DNA of 64,000 bases, from positions 1,457,001 through 1,521,000 of the forward strand of contig NZ_CP130318.1 in assembly GCF_032268605.1 (NCBI RefSeq), in the 5' to 3' direction. Below, in pieces: positions 50,959-60,236 of this stretch. The notes under the pieces were generated by a model, which saw only the letters and a program-made list of their open reading frames with translations, made no database searches and was not told the DNA's origin. The first letter of the stretch is position 1. Each line of letters starts with the position of its first letter. Both the position numbers and the translations under genes were made by a program. Source of the stretch: Paenibacillus aurantius (GTDB lineage: Bacteria > Bacillota > Bacilli > Paenibacillales > NBRC-103111).

Positions 50959-52287
50959 TCAGGAACGGCGGGGACGTCTCGGGATAAACAAGACTTCCTT
51001 GCGCAAGGAGCCGGTCCGGCTCGTGAAGATGACTTGGCCCGTCCGCCGGCCCCGGGTGACGGTGCGGGCTCTCCGTTTGCCGGAGGGAGCTTGGCCCGGC
51101 TTGATGGCGAACAGGGACAGCACGGCAGAGATGAGGCACATGGCGGCAATAGCGAAGAACATCAGTGCCGGAGAGAAGCGGTCGGACAGGATGGACGCGG
51201 CGGGCGGCCCGGCGGCTACCCCGGCGAACCGGATGCTGCTGTAGATGGACGTGATCGTGCCGCGCTGCTCCTTCTTGATTCCTTCTGTAAGGAAGGCGTC
51301 CAGACAGGGGAGGGCGAGTCCGATTCCGATCCCGGACAGGCAGAGAAGGCCGATCAGCACATAGAGCGAAGGATGAAAAAAGCCGCAGGCCGACACGGCC
51401 GCCGTCAGGAACAGCATCCCGAGGAAGGTCAGCCACTTCATCCTCTTCTTGTTCCGGCCGATAGCCCGGCCGGTGAAGTAGGAAGTCAGGCTGAGGGCAG
51501 CCAGCGGAATGGCAAGGATGCTTCCCTTCCGAATTCCGTCGACGCCGTACTGCTCCTCGAGCATGCCCGACAGAAAGAACAGCGTGGCGAAGACCACGAA
51601 CATGCAGATTCCGCCTATGAAGAAGATCGCGTACAGCCAGCGGCCCTTTTGCTTGAAGATGGCCTTCAAATGCTTCCAGAACCTTCCCATGCTGACCGGC
51701 GGCGCTTCGCGGTCCTTGGGGGTTCGGACCAGGAAGAGGACCATAAGAATGGAGATCAGGCAGAAGACGGGAATGGCCCAGAAGGGCAGGAACCAGATCC
51801 AGGAGGCAAGGAGGGAGCCGAGAATGGGGCTGATGACCTTCCCGGCCGTATTGGACGTCTCGATAAGCCCCAGGCCGCTGCTCACATCCCTTTGGCGGTG
51901 GAACATGTCGCCTACGAGCGGCATGACGATCGGTGCCGCCCCGGCGGCGCCTACTCCCTGAAGGACCCGTCCTATCAGGATGTACAGATAAGCGTTATTG
52001 AGCTTCCAGGCGGCGTATCCGGAAAGGGCTCCTCCCAGACCCGCGATGATCAGACTCGGGACAATCACCTTTTTGCGGCCCAGGCGGTCGGACAGAATTC
52101 CGGCAATAGGAATGAGAGGGATCGCGACCAAAGAGTATACCGTTATAATCAGGCTTACCTGCAGGGAGGTAACCGTGAGCGTCTTGCGGATGCCCGGCAG
52201 AATCGGGATGAGCATGGAGTTTCCGAGCGTCATGATAAGAGGAATCGAGGCAAGGGAGATCAGGTCCCATTTTTTTCCGGCTTCCAT
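50959..52287 (-). CDS. MFS multidrug-type exporter
   Basis: 442 residues, about twelve membrane segments. The loop motif GILSDRLGRKKVIVPS (about 63-78) and the motif C helix IETSNTAGKVISPILGSLLASW (about 143-160, partial) mark a drug:H+ antiporter. The C-terminus is unusually long and basic (about the last 40 residues, RRARTVTRGRRTG, SRTGSLRKE). Substrate unknown. Confidence 0.85.
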   Translation of the reverse strand: MEAGKKWDLISLASIPLIMTLGNSMLIPILPGIRKTLTVTSLQVSLIITVYSLVAIPLIPIAGILSDRLGRKKVIVPSLIIAGLGGALSGYAAWKLNNAYLYILIGRVLQGVGAAGAAPIVMPLVGDMFHRQRDVSSGLGLIETSNTAGKVISPILGSLLASWIWFLPFWAIPVFCLISILMVLFLVRTPKDREAPPVSMGRFWKHLKAIFKQKGRWLYAIFFIGGICMFVVFATLFFLSGMLEEQYGVDGIRKGSILAIPLAALSLTSYFTGRAIGRNKKRMKWLTFLGMLFLTAAVSACGFFHPSLYVLIGLLCLSGIGIGLALPCLDAFLTEGIKKEQRGTITSIYSSIRFAGVAAGPPAASILSDRFSPALMFFAIAAMCLISAVLSLFAIKPGQAPSGKRRARTVTRGRRTGQVIFTSRTGSLRKEVLFIPRRPRRS

Positions 52288-52405
52288 GTACTCCTCAACT
52301 CCTTCTTAAGAATGGCTTGGCGGGCATCAAAAAGCCGTGAGAATGCTTCTCTAATATGCAACGTGAGGGGAAGGCCTATACTTCTTCCATAGGGAGAAAA
52401 AACAA

Positions 52406-52434
52406 TTGACGGCATGGGTGCAAGATGCTAATAT
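52406..52434 (+). promoter_or_regulatory. Promoter for the alpha/beta hydrolase gene
   Basis: TTGACG (52406-52411), 17-base spacer, TAATAT (52429-52434), about 87 bases before the ATG. Confidence 0.6.
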
Positions 52435-52520
52435 AACGTTAATACCAAGTAAGACAATAGGAATTATAGGTTAAGGACAGGGCCAACTCCCTCTCCTGCA
52501 TCTATCGAAAGGAGATCCCT

Positions 52521-53330
52521 ATGGAACAGCAAGCTGTCATTGCCTCCCCTAACGGAAAGCTGGCCGCCACCATTCACCGACCCCCTGCTGAGGGGAATCA
52601 AACTCCTGCCCGTAAGCCGCTTGTGATCATCTGTCACGGCTTCCTCGGCAACCGCATTGGGGTGGACCGTCTCTTCGTGAAGACGGCGAGAGCCCTCAGC
52701 TCCAGCGGGTTCCTGGTGATCCGTTTCGATTATGCCGGCTGCGGGGAAAGCGAGGGTGACTACGGCCGCGGCGGACTTCATGAACTGATTGCGGAGACGA
52801 GATCCGTCATCGACTTCGGTCTTTCCTTACCGGATGCTGACCCGGACCGGGTTATTCTTCTCGGGCACAGTCTGGGCGGCGCGGCGGCAATCCACACGGC
52901 GGTCGAAGACAACCGGGTCAACAAGCTCGTGCTGTGGTCGCCGGTAGCCAATCCGTTTAACGACATCGTCCGCATTGTGGGACGGCCTCTCTATGAGGAA
53001 GTCCTCGGGAAAGGCAGAGCCGACTATTACGGCTACGGCCTGACCGCCGGTTTCTTCGAATCCCTGTCCAAGCATCATCCGTTTCAAGAGGTGAAGAAAT
53101 TCCCTGGGGACGTTCTTCTTGCGCATGGAACCAGCGACGAGGTCATTCCCGTCGACTACAGCTTTCTGTACCAGAAGGTCCTCCGGATCCGGCCTGCCGG
53201 CCACTGCGACAAGGAAATCATTTACCGCGCGGATCATACTTATTCCTCAGAAGACAGCGTCAAACAGCTGATCGGCAAAACCATCGAATGGCTCGGCTTC
53301 ACGATGGCTCCGCAGAGCTATTTTATTTGA
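52521..53330 (+). CDS. Alpha/beta hydrolase (S33-like)
   Basis: 269 residues. HGFLGNRIGVDR is the oxyanion region, GHSLGG gives the nucleophile S117, HGTSDEVIPVDYS the acid Asp near 207, and ADHTYSSED the His near 241. It resembles serine aminopeptidase/lysophospholipase-like cytosolic esterases. RBS AAAGGAGATCCC precedes ATG 52521. It stands alone behind its own promoter. Confidence 0.88.
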   Translation: MEQQAVIASPNGKLAATIHRPPAEGNQTPARKPLVIICHGFLGNRIGVDRLFVKTARALSSSGFLVIRFDYAGCGESEGDYGRGGLHELIAETRSVIDFGLSLPDADPDRVILLGHSLGGAAAIHTAVEDNRVNKLVLWSPVANPFNDIVRIVGRPLYEEVLGKGRADYYGYGLTAGFFESLSKHHPFQEVKKFPGDVLLAHGTSDEVIPVDYSFLYQKVLRIRPAGHCDKEIIYRADHTYSSEDSVKQLIGKTIEWLGFTMAPQSYFI

Positions 53331-53413
53331 TTCAAATCCGCCTAAACGGATGGGGATAATCATAATTAGCTTTGCCGTTTAGGCTAAACACTATTCAGGG
53401 TGGAGGAAAAAGC

Positions 53414-53608
53414 ATGGCAAAGCCTCTGGAGATCGACGATCTGTGGAAGAGCCGCATTGTGAAAAGCTTATCCGGGATGGAGTACGGTTCCGTTCAGATC
53501 ATCGTCCATGAAGGGCGGATCGTGCAGATTGAGAGAACGGAGCGTAAGCGGTTTGATGCCGTCAGCGCCTCCAGGCAGGACGTTTCCGGCCGTACCGCCG
53601 GCCAATAG
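53414..53608 (+). CDS. YezD-like DUF2292 protein
   Basis: 64 residues from ATG 53414 (RBS GGTGGAGG). The core IVKSLSGMEYGSVQIIVHEGRIVQIERTER (partly quoted) is the YezD/DUF2292 family, often found in sulfur-assimilation loci. Function unknown. The next plus-strand gene is an SsuE-like reductase, in line with that context. Confidence 0.8.
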   Translation: MAKPLEIDDLWKSRIVKSLSGMEYGSVQIIVHEGRIVQIERTERKRFDAVSASRQDVSGRTAGQ

Positions 53609-53648
53609 CGCCTTATTAACCGAATAATTCCGTCTACCGGACAGCCGG

Positions 53649-53695
53649 AGACCTGCCGCCTTAAGCTTGAAGCTTAGGGAAGTAGGTCTTTTTTT
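53649..53695 (+). terminator. Terminator after the yezD-like gene
   Basis: A two-level hairpin: AGACCT (53649) with AGGTCT (53684), and inner CCTTAAGC with GCTTAGG, followed by seven T. Confidence 0.75.
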
Positions 53696-53736
53696 ATGGC
53701 CGTCTGCCGTAAGTGACAATCGGGAGGAGATCAACC

Positions 53737-54312
53737 ATGGGAAAAGTGATACTGATTTCAGGAAGTCCGTCTATCTCGTCAAGAACGACGGGGGTGCTGG
53801 ATTACGCCGAGCGGCTCGTCCGGGAGGCCGGCCACACGGCCCAATGGATCCACGTCCGGGAGCTGCCGGCGGAGGATTTGCTTCATGCGAAATTCGACAG
53901 TCCGGCCATCCTGGAGGCCAACCGGCTTGTGGAGGAGGCGGATGCGGTCATCCTCGCAACCCCGGTCTACAAGGCCTCGTATACGGGTGTGCTTAAAGCG
54001 TTTCTCGATCTGCTCCCGCAGAAGGGACTGGCCGGCAAAATCGTCCTTCCGCTCGCCGTCGGAGGCACGATCGCCCATCTGCTCGCCATCGATTATGCCC
54101 TGAAGCCGGTGCTGTCGGCTTTGGGCTCGCCCACTCTCCTCGGAGGAGTATTCCTCCTGGATTCCCAAATCCAGCGGACGGAGGACGGCTTCGAGCTGAA
54201 CGGGGAAATCGCCGCCCGGTTGAAGGAGGCTCTCTCCGAATTTAACTCGGAGGTCCACTGGCATACCCGCAAATATTCTGCGGCGGAAAGGAGAGGAAGC
54301 AGCGTCGGATAA
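53737..54312 (+). CDS. SsuE-like NAD(P)H-dependent FMN reductase
   Basis: 191 residues from ATG 53737 (RBS CGGGAGGAGATC). Flavodoxin-like: ISGSPSISSRTTGVLDYAE binds the FMN phosphate (about 6-24), ILATPVYKASYTGVLKAFLDLLP holds the isoalloxazine (about 74-95, partial). SsuE supplies FMNH2 to the alkanesulfonate monooxygenase SsuD; the ssuABCD genes are not in the window, so the partner is unknown. Confidence 0.85.
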   Translation: MGKVILISGSPSISSRTTGVLDYAERLVREAGHTAQWIHVRELPAEDLLHAKFDSPAILEANRLVEEADAVILATPVYKASYTGVLKAFLDLLPQKGLAGKIVLPLAVGGTIAHLLAIDYALKPVLSALGSPTLLGGVFLLDSQIQRTEDGFELNGEIAARLKEALSEFNSEVHWHTRKYSAAERRGSSVG

Positions 54313-54571
54313 CGGTTTTCAAACGGTGAGCAAAAGGGGAGATCCGTCCAAAAATAAGAGAAGCGGAGGAAGGGGAAGACAAGACGGCGTACAATAACGG
54401 AAGCCGGCCCGGCGAGAGAACCCCGGAGGACTAAGTTTACACCTGGGAGCTTGCCCCATGACGCCAACGTGGGTGAGACCGAGCTCGTTCTTGCTGCGGA
54501 TTACCGCCGGGGACCTGATCCATGGGGGCTGGCGGTCCTAATCCAGCCGATTCGATCCAAGGAGGAAGTCC
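54313..54571 (+). other. Gene-free leader-like interval
   Basis: 260 bases without a believable coding frame. It has short complementary blocks (for example GGGAGCTTG against CGAGCTC) and ends at a strong ribosome site for a 31-residue frame. I could not match it to a riboswitch class. Confidence 0.3.
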
Positions 54572-54667
54572 ATGTCCGAGCAGTGGAAATCGTATTTGTT
54601 TGCGGCCGCTTGTCTGGTTCTGGGCATCTGCCTGCTCGTTCCGGGCTGCACGAAAGGTCTGCCCTGA
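54572..54667 (+). CDS. Possible 31-residue hydrophobic microprotein or lipopeptide
   Basis: An AAGGAGGAAGTCC ribosome site precedes ATG 54572. The peptide has a polar start (MSEQWKSYL), one hydrophobic helix (FAAACLVLGICLLV) and a lipobox-like PGC near the end, then TKGLP. Too short for database-style calling; the ribosome site and clean membrane helix are the only evidence. Confidence 0.45.
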   Translation: MSEQWKSYLFAAACLVLGICLLVPGCTKGLP

Positions 54668-54786
54668 CCCCTTTAGTGACTTATCCGCAAATGAAGTTCT
54701 GCTTTCCTATTGATTATCGTGCGCCCTACAGAAGCTTTCTCGCCAACAAAGTTACCGAATAAGGCACTGGTTCCATCGAAGCAGAG

Positions 54787-54812
54787 GCTCCGCCGGAAGG
54801 CGGGGCTTTTCG
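54787..54812 (+). terminator. Terminator
   Basis: GCTCCGCC (54787-54794) pairs with GGCGGGGC (54799-54806, one wobble), loop GGAA, then TTTT. Confidence 0.6.
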
Positions 54813-54921
54813 GCGTTTCCCGAGAAGAGTAAACGGGTTAGGGGAGGGGGAAAGGTAAGTGGTTAAGTGCGGATTTAAGATTTATGCTATAATAGCAAGT
54901 GAAAAAAACGTATAGGACAGG

Positions 54922-54962
54922 CAGGAGGTAGCAGGACCAGAGAACCAGTGGCCTCCTGTTTT
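54922..54962 (+). terminator. Possible attenuator hairpin before the ABM gene
   Basis: CAGGAGG (54922-54928) pairs with CCTCCTG (54952-54958), followed by TTTT, about 55 bases before the ABM gene. It may regulate the operon or may be the end of an upstream transcript. Confidence 0.4.
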
Positions 54963-55013
54963 CGGTCTTAGGAAAGAAAAAAAAGCCCACTGTCCATAGA
55001 AGGAGGGGGATTC

Positions 55014-55319
55014 ATGTATATTGTTCAATCGATCGTTACCGTTCCGGAAGAAAAAGCCGAAGAGGTGATCGGTCTGTACCAGAACCGGTCCCGCTCGGTC
55101 GACCGGCAGCCGGGTTTTCTTTCTTTCCAGCTGCTTCAGAACGAAGCCAAGCCGGAGGAGCTGACCGTGCATATGACCTGGGAGACGAAAGAAGCTTACG
55201 TCTCTTGGGTGACCAGTGAAGATTTCAAACGAATTCATGAGCTGGAGAAGAAATACCCGGATCAGGAGCTGGCGAATATTAAGCCGACCGTGCGCCGGTT
55301 CCTCGTCCGGGCAGAATAA
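55014..55319 (+). CDS. ABM-domain protein (heme-degrading monooxygenase-like)
   Basis: 101 residues, ferredoxin-like antibiotic biosynthesis monooxygenase fold. MYIVQSIVTVPEEKAEEV, PGFLSFQLLQN and HMTWETKEAYVSWVTSEDF (near residue 60) are the strand-helix order of HmoA/IsdG-like proteins. The catalytic Asn/Trp/His set is not certain, so heme degradation is only one option. RBS AAGGAGGGGG precedes ATG 55014. It is 13 bases before the cobalamin sensor gene, so one operon is likely. Confidence 0.75.
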   Translation: MYIVQSIVTVPEEKAEEVIGLYQNRSRSVDRQPGFLSFQLLQNEAKPEELTVHMTWETKEAYVSWVTSEDFKRIHELEKKYPDQELANIKPTVRRFLVRAE

Positions 55320-55332
55320 AGGGGGGAGTGCC

Positions 55333-56412
55333 GTGGAGAAGACGACTACAGGGAGTGCCCATCAAACCGCTGGGTCGATCATCGCCGAGCGGAAGGAAGA
55401 GCTGGCGGATCTCGTTACCCGAATGCAGTATGAGCAGCAGCCGGACCTGATGGTCCGTTTCGGGGAGAACGGCCGCAGGCGCACCCGCCAGGACACGCTA
55501 TATAACCTGAAATATTTATCCGAAAGCATCCAAATGCAGAGTCCCTTGCTGTTCTCCAGCTACATCAGTTGGCTCAAGACCCTGCTTGCCGGCTATAAGG
55601 TGACGTCCGAGGAGCTGGCGGTTAACCTGAGAGCCATGAAGGAGGCGATCCGGGAAATAGTGGACGAAGAGGTATACCTAATCGTACAAGACTATCTAGA
55701 CCCGGCCATCCGCCAGGTAGAGCTTCCTCTTGGGGAAAGCCCGACCTTTCTGGAGGAAGGCACGCCGCTTCATCAGGAAGCGGAGCTGTACACCCAGATG
55801 CTTCTCAAGGGAGACCGGATGGCGGCGAGCGAGCTGATCATGCAGCTGGCCCGCACGAGGACGGTGGAGGAGATCTATCTCCATATCTTTCAACGGTCCC
55901 AATATGAGATCGGACGGCTGTGGCAGACCAATCAGATTAATGTCGCCCAGGAGCATTACTGTACGGCGGCTACGCAGATGATCATGTCGCAGCTGTATCC
56001 TTATATTTTCGCCACAGCCCGCAAGGGACGGAATCTCGTCGCCGCCTGCGTAGGGGAGGAGCTTCACGAAATCGGCCTGCGCATGGTGTCTGACTTTTTT
56101 GAGATGGAAGGCTGGGACACTTATTATTTAGGAGCCAACGTCCCGAAGCGCTCGATTATCCAGAGCATCATCGACAAGAAGGCCGACGTTATGGCGATCT
56201 CCGCGACCATGACCTTTCACGTCAACCTGGTAAAGGACCTGATTCAAGAAATCCGCAGCCACGAGGCTTGCCGGGATACGAAAATTATCGTGGGTGGACT
56301 GCCGTTTAACATCGACCAGGAGCTTTGGAGAAGCGTTGGGGCGGACGGCTTTGCCCGGGATGCCAAGCAAGCGATTGCCAGCGCAACCGGCCTGATCGGG
56401 GCCGCGGGTTAA
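55333..56412 (+). CDS. Stand-alone cobalamin-binding sensor protein
   Basis: 359 residues from GTG 55333 (GGGGGGAG before it). The N-terminal helical region (1-140) has no known domain. A B12-binding four-helix cap follows (about 150-225) with the W-x9-EH motif (W197, E207, H208) found in CarH-type photoreceptors. The Rossmann B12-binding domain (about 233-355) has E-x-H-x-x-G (E243, H245, G248) for His-on binding. No DNA-binding domain is present. It probably binds adenosyl- or methylcobalamin and signals to the histidine kinase 35 bases downstream; light or B12 sensing is inference. Confidence 0.82.
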   Translation: MEKTTTGSAHQTAGSIIAERKEELADLVTRMQYEQQPDLMVRFGENGRRRTRQDTLYNLKYLSESIQMQSPLLFSSYISWLKTLLAGYKVTSEELAVNLRAMKEAIREIVDEEVYLIVQDYLDPAIRQVELPLGESPTFLEEGTPLHQEAELYTQMLLKGDRMAASELIMQLARTRTVEEIYLHIFQRSQYEIGRLWQTNQINVAQEHYCTAATQMIMSQLYPYIFATARKGRNLVAACVGEELHEIGLRMVSDFFEMEGWDTYYLGANVPKRSIIQSIIDKKADVMAISATMTFHVNLVKDLIQEIRSHEACRDTKIIVGGLPFNIDQELWRSVGADGFARDAKQAIASATGLIGAAG

Positions 56413-56447
56413 AGCCATAGGAACGGCTATCGAATGGGAGGTTATTC

Positions 56448-58529
56448 GTGACAGAAGATCGGGATACCGTTATTTCCCTGCTTTGTGACCATGACGGGCG
56501 AATCGCCCATATCATACGGGACGACTTGAACTTGTCCGGCAAGCTGGACCCCACCCGGGGAGTCCATTCGATTATGGACGAGATGAACTCCTTGAAATTC
56601 AAGGAATTTCTGAAGGAAGTTAGAGAGAACAAAGCCATTTTCAATTGGGAGCTGAACATTAACTTAGGAGAGCGCACGGAGCTGTTCTATTTTAATGGAG
56701 GACTCTTTGAGGAGAACATCCTTGTCGTAGGGTCCCGTTACAATTCGATTTATTCGTATTTCTATGATGAGTTGATGAAGATCAACAACCAGCAGATGGT
56801 GTCGCTTAGGGATACCATCAAGAAGCTTTCCCAGGAGATGATCCAGAAGCTAGAGCAGGAGCAGAAGGCCTATGATGAGTTCTCGGCGCTGAACAATGAG
56901 CTTGTCTCTCTGCAGAGGCAGCTGGCCAAGACGAACATCGAGCTCAAGCTTTCGAAAGAGAGTGCGGAGCAGGCCAACCAGACGAAGAGCACCTTCCTGG
57001 CGACGATGAGCCACGAAATCCGGACCCCGATGAACGGGATCATCGCCATGGCGGAGCTGCTCTATCATTCCACTCTGTCGGATGCGCAGAAGAAGTCGGT
57101 ATCCATCATACTGGATTCCGGCAACCTGCTGCTGACGATCATCAACGATATTCTCGATCTGTCCAAGATTGAGGCGGGTCAAATGAGGCTCGAAATCAAG
57201 GGCTTCCAGCTCAAAACGCTGATCGATCATATCATTCAGCTGATGGAGCCGAGGGCGGACAAGCGTCACAACGCCATCGTTCACCGGATTCATCCCGGCA
57301 TTGAGAACAACCTGCTCGGGGATTCGGACCGAATCCGGCAAATTCTGCTTAACCTCGTCGGAAATGCAATCAAATTTACCGAGGAGGGGCGGATCGACAT
57401 CAACGTCGACCTGCTGGCCGATACGGGGGCCAAGCAGCGGCTGCTTTTTGAGGTCAAGGATACGGGAATCGGGATTTCGGAGGAGAACGTCAAGAAGCTG
57501 TTCGAGCCGTTCTTCCAGGCGGACAATTCCTTTACCCATAAATACAGCTCGACCGGACTGGGCCTCTCGATTTCAAGACGGCTGCTGGAGCTCATGAACG
57601 GCAAAATCGGAGTGAAGAGCAAGCTGGGCAAAGGGTCCACGTTCTGGTTCGAGCTGGAGCTGGAGAAGCATTCCGTCACCTCTACCTACGAAGACCGAAG
57701 GGCCGCCGGCGAGGGACCGGACGGACGGAAATTCACCGCCTCCCTGAAAGGCAAGGACCTGAACCTGCCGGTGCTGCTGGCGGAGGATAATCCCATTAAC
57801 CAGCAGGTCGCCCTGCTGCAGCTGAAGAAGCTGGGGATTCCAAAGGTTATTCCGGTAGGAAACGGGCAGGAAGCGCTGGATGAGATCATGCAGAACAGCT
57901 TCGCCCTCGTCCTCATGGACAACCAGATGCCGGTCATGAACGGCTTCGAGGCTACCGGACGGATTCGCGAATGGGAGAAGGAGAACGGCCTGCCTCGTCT
58001 TCCCATCATCGCCATGACGGCAAATGCCATGCAGGGTGACCGGGACCGCTGTATTCAGGCGGGAATGGATGACTACATGACGAAGCCGGTCAACCTGGAG
58101 AAGATGAAGGAAGTCCTCTCCCGCTGGATGCCGGGCGAGGCCGTTGTCAAGGAGGAAGCCTCTCCCGAGCCGAATGCCGCTCCGGTGCTTGACCTGCAGA
58201 TCATTGAGGAGATCATCGCCCTGAACGAAGACCAGGACCGTTCCATCCTGGGCGCCCTCTTCGAGCTGTACTGCCAGGATACGCCTAACAAGATCGATCA
58301 GCTGAAGAAGGCGGTCGGGGAGCAGGACAGTGAGCAGGCACGTGCCCTCGCCCATGACCTGAAATCCTCCAGCGCGAGCCTGGGGCTGAAATCGCTCGCC
58401 AACTACTTCGAGCGCTTGGAGCTGGCAGGCCGAAGCGGAGACTTGTCTCCGGCCGGGCATCTGCTCGAAGAGGTGGACGAGCATTACCCGGAAGCATGCA
58501 AGGAGTTTACCAAGATTCTTCAAGGGTAA
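56448..58529 (+). CDS. Hybrid histidine kinase (sensor - HisKA - HATPase - REC - HPt)
   Basis: 693 residues from GTG 56448 (RBS GGGAGGTTATTC). No membrane segments, so cytoplasmic. A PAS-like N-terminal domain (1-about 105) is followed by a coiled coil (about 115-175). HisKA has H189 ([11 protein letters not shown]). HATPase boxes are [10 protein letters not shown] and [10 protein letters not shown]. The receiver has D491 ([13 protein letters not shown]) and the C-terminal HPt H635 ([12 protein letters not shown]). A full phosphorelay can run inside one chain; the output regulator is not in the window. It is the last gene of the cobalamin-sensor operon. Confidence 0.92.
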   Translation: MTEDRDTVISLLCDHDGRIAHIIRDDLNLSGKLDPTRGVHSIMDEMNSLKFKEFLKEVRENKAIFNWELNINLGERTELFYFNGGLFEENILVVGSRYNSIYSYFYDELMKINNQQMVSLRDTIKKLSQEMIQKLEQEQKAYDEFSALNNELVSLQRQLAKTNIELKLSKESAEQANQTKSTFLATMSHEIRTPMNGIIAMAELLYHSTLSDAQKKSVSIILDSGNLLLTIINDILDLSKIEAGQMRLEIKGFQLKTLIDHIIQLMEPRADKRHNAIVHRIHPGIENNLLGDSDRIRQILLNLVGNAIKFTEEGRIDINVDLLADTGAKQRLLFEVKDTGIGISEENVKKLFEPFFQADNSFTHKYSSTGLGLSISRRLLELMNGKIGVKSKLGKGSTFWFELELEKHSVTSTYEDRRAAGEGPDGRKFTASLKGKDLNLPVLLAEDNPINQQVALLQLKKLGIPKVIPVGNGQEALDEIMQNSFALVLMDNQMPVMNGFEATGRIREWEKENGLPRLPIIAMTANAMQGDRDRCIQAGMDDYMTKPVNLEKMKEVLSRWMPGEAVVKEEASPEPNAAPVLDLQIIEEIIALNEDQDRSILGALFELYCQDTPNKIDQLKKAVGEQDSEQARALAHDLKSSSASLGLKSLANYFERLELAGRSGDLSPAGHLLEEVDEHYPEACKEFTKILQG

Positions 58530-58581
58530 CGACCAAGCCGGGACACCAGCTTAAGCGGAAGGCTCTTATGGCAAGTCATGA

Positions 58582-58615
58582 AGACGGTTCTCCGGAAGGA
58601 GGCCGTCTTTCTTTA
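58582..58615 (+). terminator. Terminator after the hybrid kinase
   Basis: AGACGG (58582-58587) pairs with CCGTCT (58603-58608) outside an inner CTCC-GGAA-GGAG stem; a T-rich tail follows. Confidence 0.6.
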
Positions 58616-58628
58616 TGCCGGTCGGCTT

Positions 58629-59627
58629 CTACCGGCACCAGGAGCCGACGGTACAGGCGGAGGAAAAGCTCGCCCATGATAAGGCGGACAGGAGCTGGCG
58701 GTCTTCGGGATAGGCCGAACGGAAGGCCTGAATAAGCTCATCGTCGACCTGATAGGGTGTGACGGCGGTTAGAAGAGCAAGCCGTGCGGCCGTCCGGGAG
58801 GAACCGGTCAGGTGCCCGGTGGGGGAATCGACCCATCGGCGGCTCATCCCGGGATCCTGCCCGCTCCATTGCTCCAGATAAGCTTGAACGGCGGCGCGTG
58901 CGGATTCGTCAAGAACGCTTTCCCCCGCTTCTTGAACGGACGCGGCGAAGCACGCGAACGCCCGGGAGACCGTAGGGTGAGGCGCCGCCCAGTCCAGCTT
59001 CCCGGGGAGAGGCACTTCCCGATCCGGCAAGAAGGAGAGGGACTCCCCCGGCTGCTTGCCTCTTCTCACCGTGGACGCCAACAGAACGGCGCCAGCTCGG
59101 AACAAGGCGCTGCGGACCAGCTTATTCTTCAGGAGGATGGCTTGGTTGAGCAGCACATCCATCATCTTGTTGATGTAATGGTTGATGACGACGGTTCCGA
59201 TCATTTCCGGTGCGAGTTCGCGGGAAAAAGGAGGATTCCGGAGCCGAAGGGAACCGGGCGACCGTGTCGCCAGCGCCCACTCCACCGATTCGCGCAGCCG
59301 ATCATCGGAAATAAGCTCTGTTTGGCTGTGTAGGATTCTAGCCGCCGTCTCTTTATCTCCCGAGGCGGTCAGCATCGCGCTGTGCGCATCCACGCAGAAG
59401 GGGCACCGATTGATATGGGAGACGGCGACCGCTACGGCTTCCTTGAGCTTCCTTGGAACGTCTCCGACCAGCTGCGTTTCCCTCAGCGCCGCCCATAGTC
59501 CGGCAAGCAGGGGAGGGGAGGGAGAGTGCATTTTGAAAATATCCCCGACAAGTCCGAAATCCCGTTGAATCTGATTGTATATCGGCTTGAAAGCAGCATC
59601 CTTGACCGGTTGGATATAGCGGATCAT
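58629..59627 (-). CDS. Carboxymuconolactone decarboxylase / AhpD-like protein
   Basis: 332 residues from ATG 59627 (RBS GAGAGGTCC). The redox motif of AhpD-like proteins is seen at about 73-86: SHINRCPFCVDAHS, with the CxxC and the later His. That domain covers about 1-150; the C-terminal half has no clear family. The likely role is peroxide or disulfide reduction. A palindrome in its promoter matches one before the gene on the other side of the MarR regulator. Confidence 0.8.
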   Translation of the reverse strand: MIRYIQPVKDAAFKPIYNQIQRDFGLVGDIFKMHSPSPPLLAGLWAALRETQLVGDVPRKLKEAVAVAVSHINRCPFCVDAHSAMLTASGDKETAARILHSQTELISDDRLRESVEWALATRSPGSLRLRNPPFSRELAPEMIGTVVINHYINKMMDVLLNQAILLKNKLVRSALFRAGAVLLASTVRRGKQPGESLSFLPDREVPLPGKLDWAAPHPTVSRAFACFAASVQEAGESVLDESARAAVQAYLEQWSGQDPGMSRRWVDSPTGHLTGSSRTAARLALLTAVTPYQVDDELIQAFRSAYPEDRQLLSALSWASFSSACTVGSWCR

Positions 59628-59650
59628 GGAAGGACCTCTCCTTGTTCGAT

Positions 59651-59668
59651 ATTTGTATGAATACAAAT
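59651..59668. promoter_or_regulatory. MarR operator before the AhpD-like gene
   Basis: Perfect palindrome ATTTGTAT-GA-ATACAAAT, about 25 bases before the start of the minus-strand gene. The core TTTGTAT/ATACAAA recurs at 60303-60326. Confidence 0.75.
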
Positions 59669-59731
59669 AATGTATTGTGTTAAGTATGAGGGCAACTCCT
59701 CCTCGCTGTCAATCCCTACAAAAGGCAATTG

Positions 59732-59761
59732 TTGCATCTTTACATCTTTACGCCGTACAAT
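59732..59761 (+). promoter_or_regulatory. Promoter for the marR-type gene
   Basis: TTGCAT (59732-59737), 18-base spacer, TACAAT (59756-59761). Confidence 0.55.
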
Positions 59762-59800
59762 AAGGGAATATCCACCATCCAACCAAACCAGGTGATCCCG

Positions 59801-60235
59801 ATGAATCCGGCTCTATTGGGCGAGTTTTTCAATGAAGTATTAATCAAATCGACGGTGCTTGTTTCGAATAGGTCCTTCGTGGAAGGGCTGACGCCCAAGC
59901 AGGTCCATATCGTCATGGAAATTGGGGAGAACGTTTTCCGGCATGGGGAGCTGGCAGGCAGACTGGGGGTTGAAACCTCCACGCTGACGCGAACGCTGGA
60001 CCCGCTTGTGAAGAACGGGTATGTCGACCGCCAGTTGAACCCGGATAACCGGCGCGAGGTGCTCATTCGCCTGTCGGACACGGGCCGCACCCTGCTGGAG
60101 CAGATCCGCGGCAAGATGATCCAAGGGTCAGCCGTCATCCTGCAGCAGGTTCCCGAAGAGCAGAGGGAGCAGGTAGAAGCCAGCATCCGTCTGCTGCTGA
60201 CCATCATGAGGAAGATGCACTTCCCGCACGAATAA
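59801..60235 (+). CDS. MarR-family transcriptional regulator
   Basis: 144 residues from ATG 59801 (AGGTGATCCCG before it). Winged helix (about 35-105): LTPKQVHIVMEIGENVFRHG, LGVETSTLTRTLDPLVKNGYVDRQLNPDNRREVLIRLSD in order (each in part). No Cys in the sensor region, so a ligand and not thiol oxidation probably triggers it. It lies between the two genes whose promoters carry the shared palindrome. Confidence 0.9.
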   Translation: MNPALLGEFFNEVLIKSTVLVSNRSFVEGLTPKQVHIVMEIGENVFRHGELAGRLGVETSTLTRTLDPLVKNGYVDRQLNPDNRREVLIRLSDTGRTLLEQIRGKMIQGSAVILQQVPEEQREQVEASIRLLLTIMRKMHFPHE

Positions 60236-60236
60236 G

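Noticed and set aside
54313-54571. Possible manganese or magnesium riboswitch (pieces such as AAAGGGGAG and GACGCCAA..GAGACC)
   Set aside because: The pieces do not occur in the right order or pairing for yybP-ykoY or M-box RNAs.
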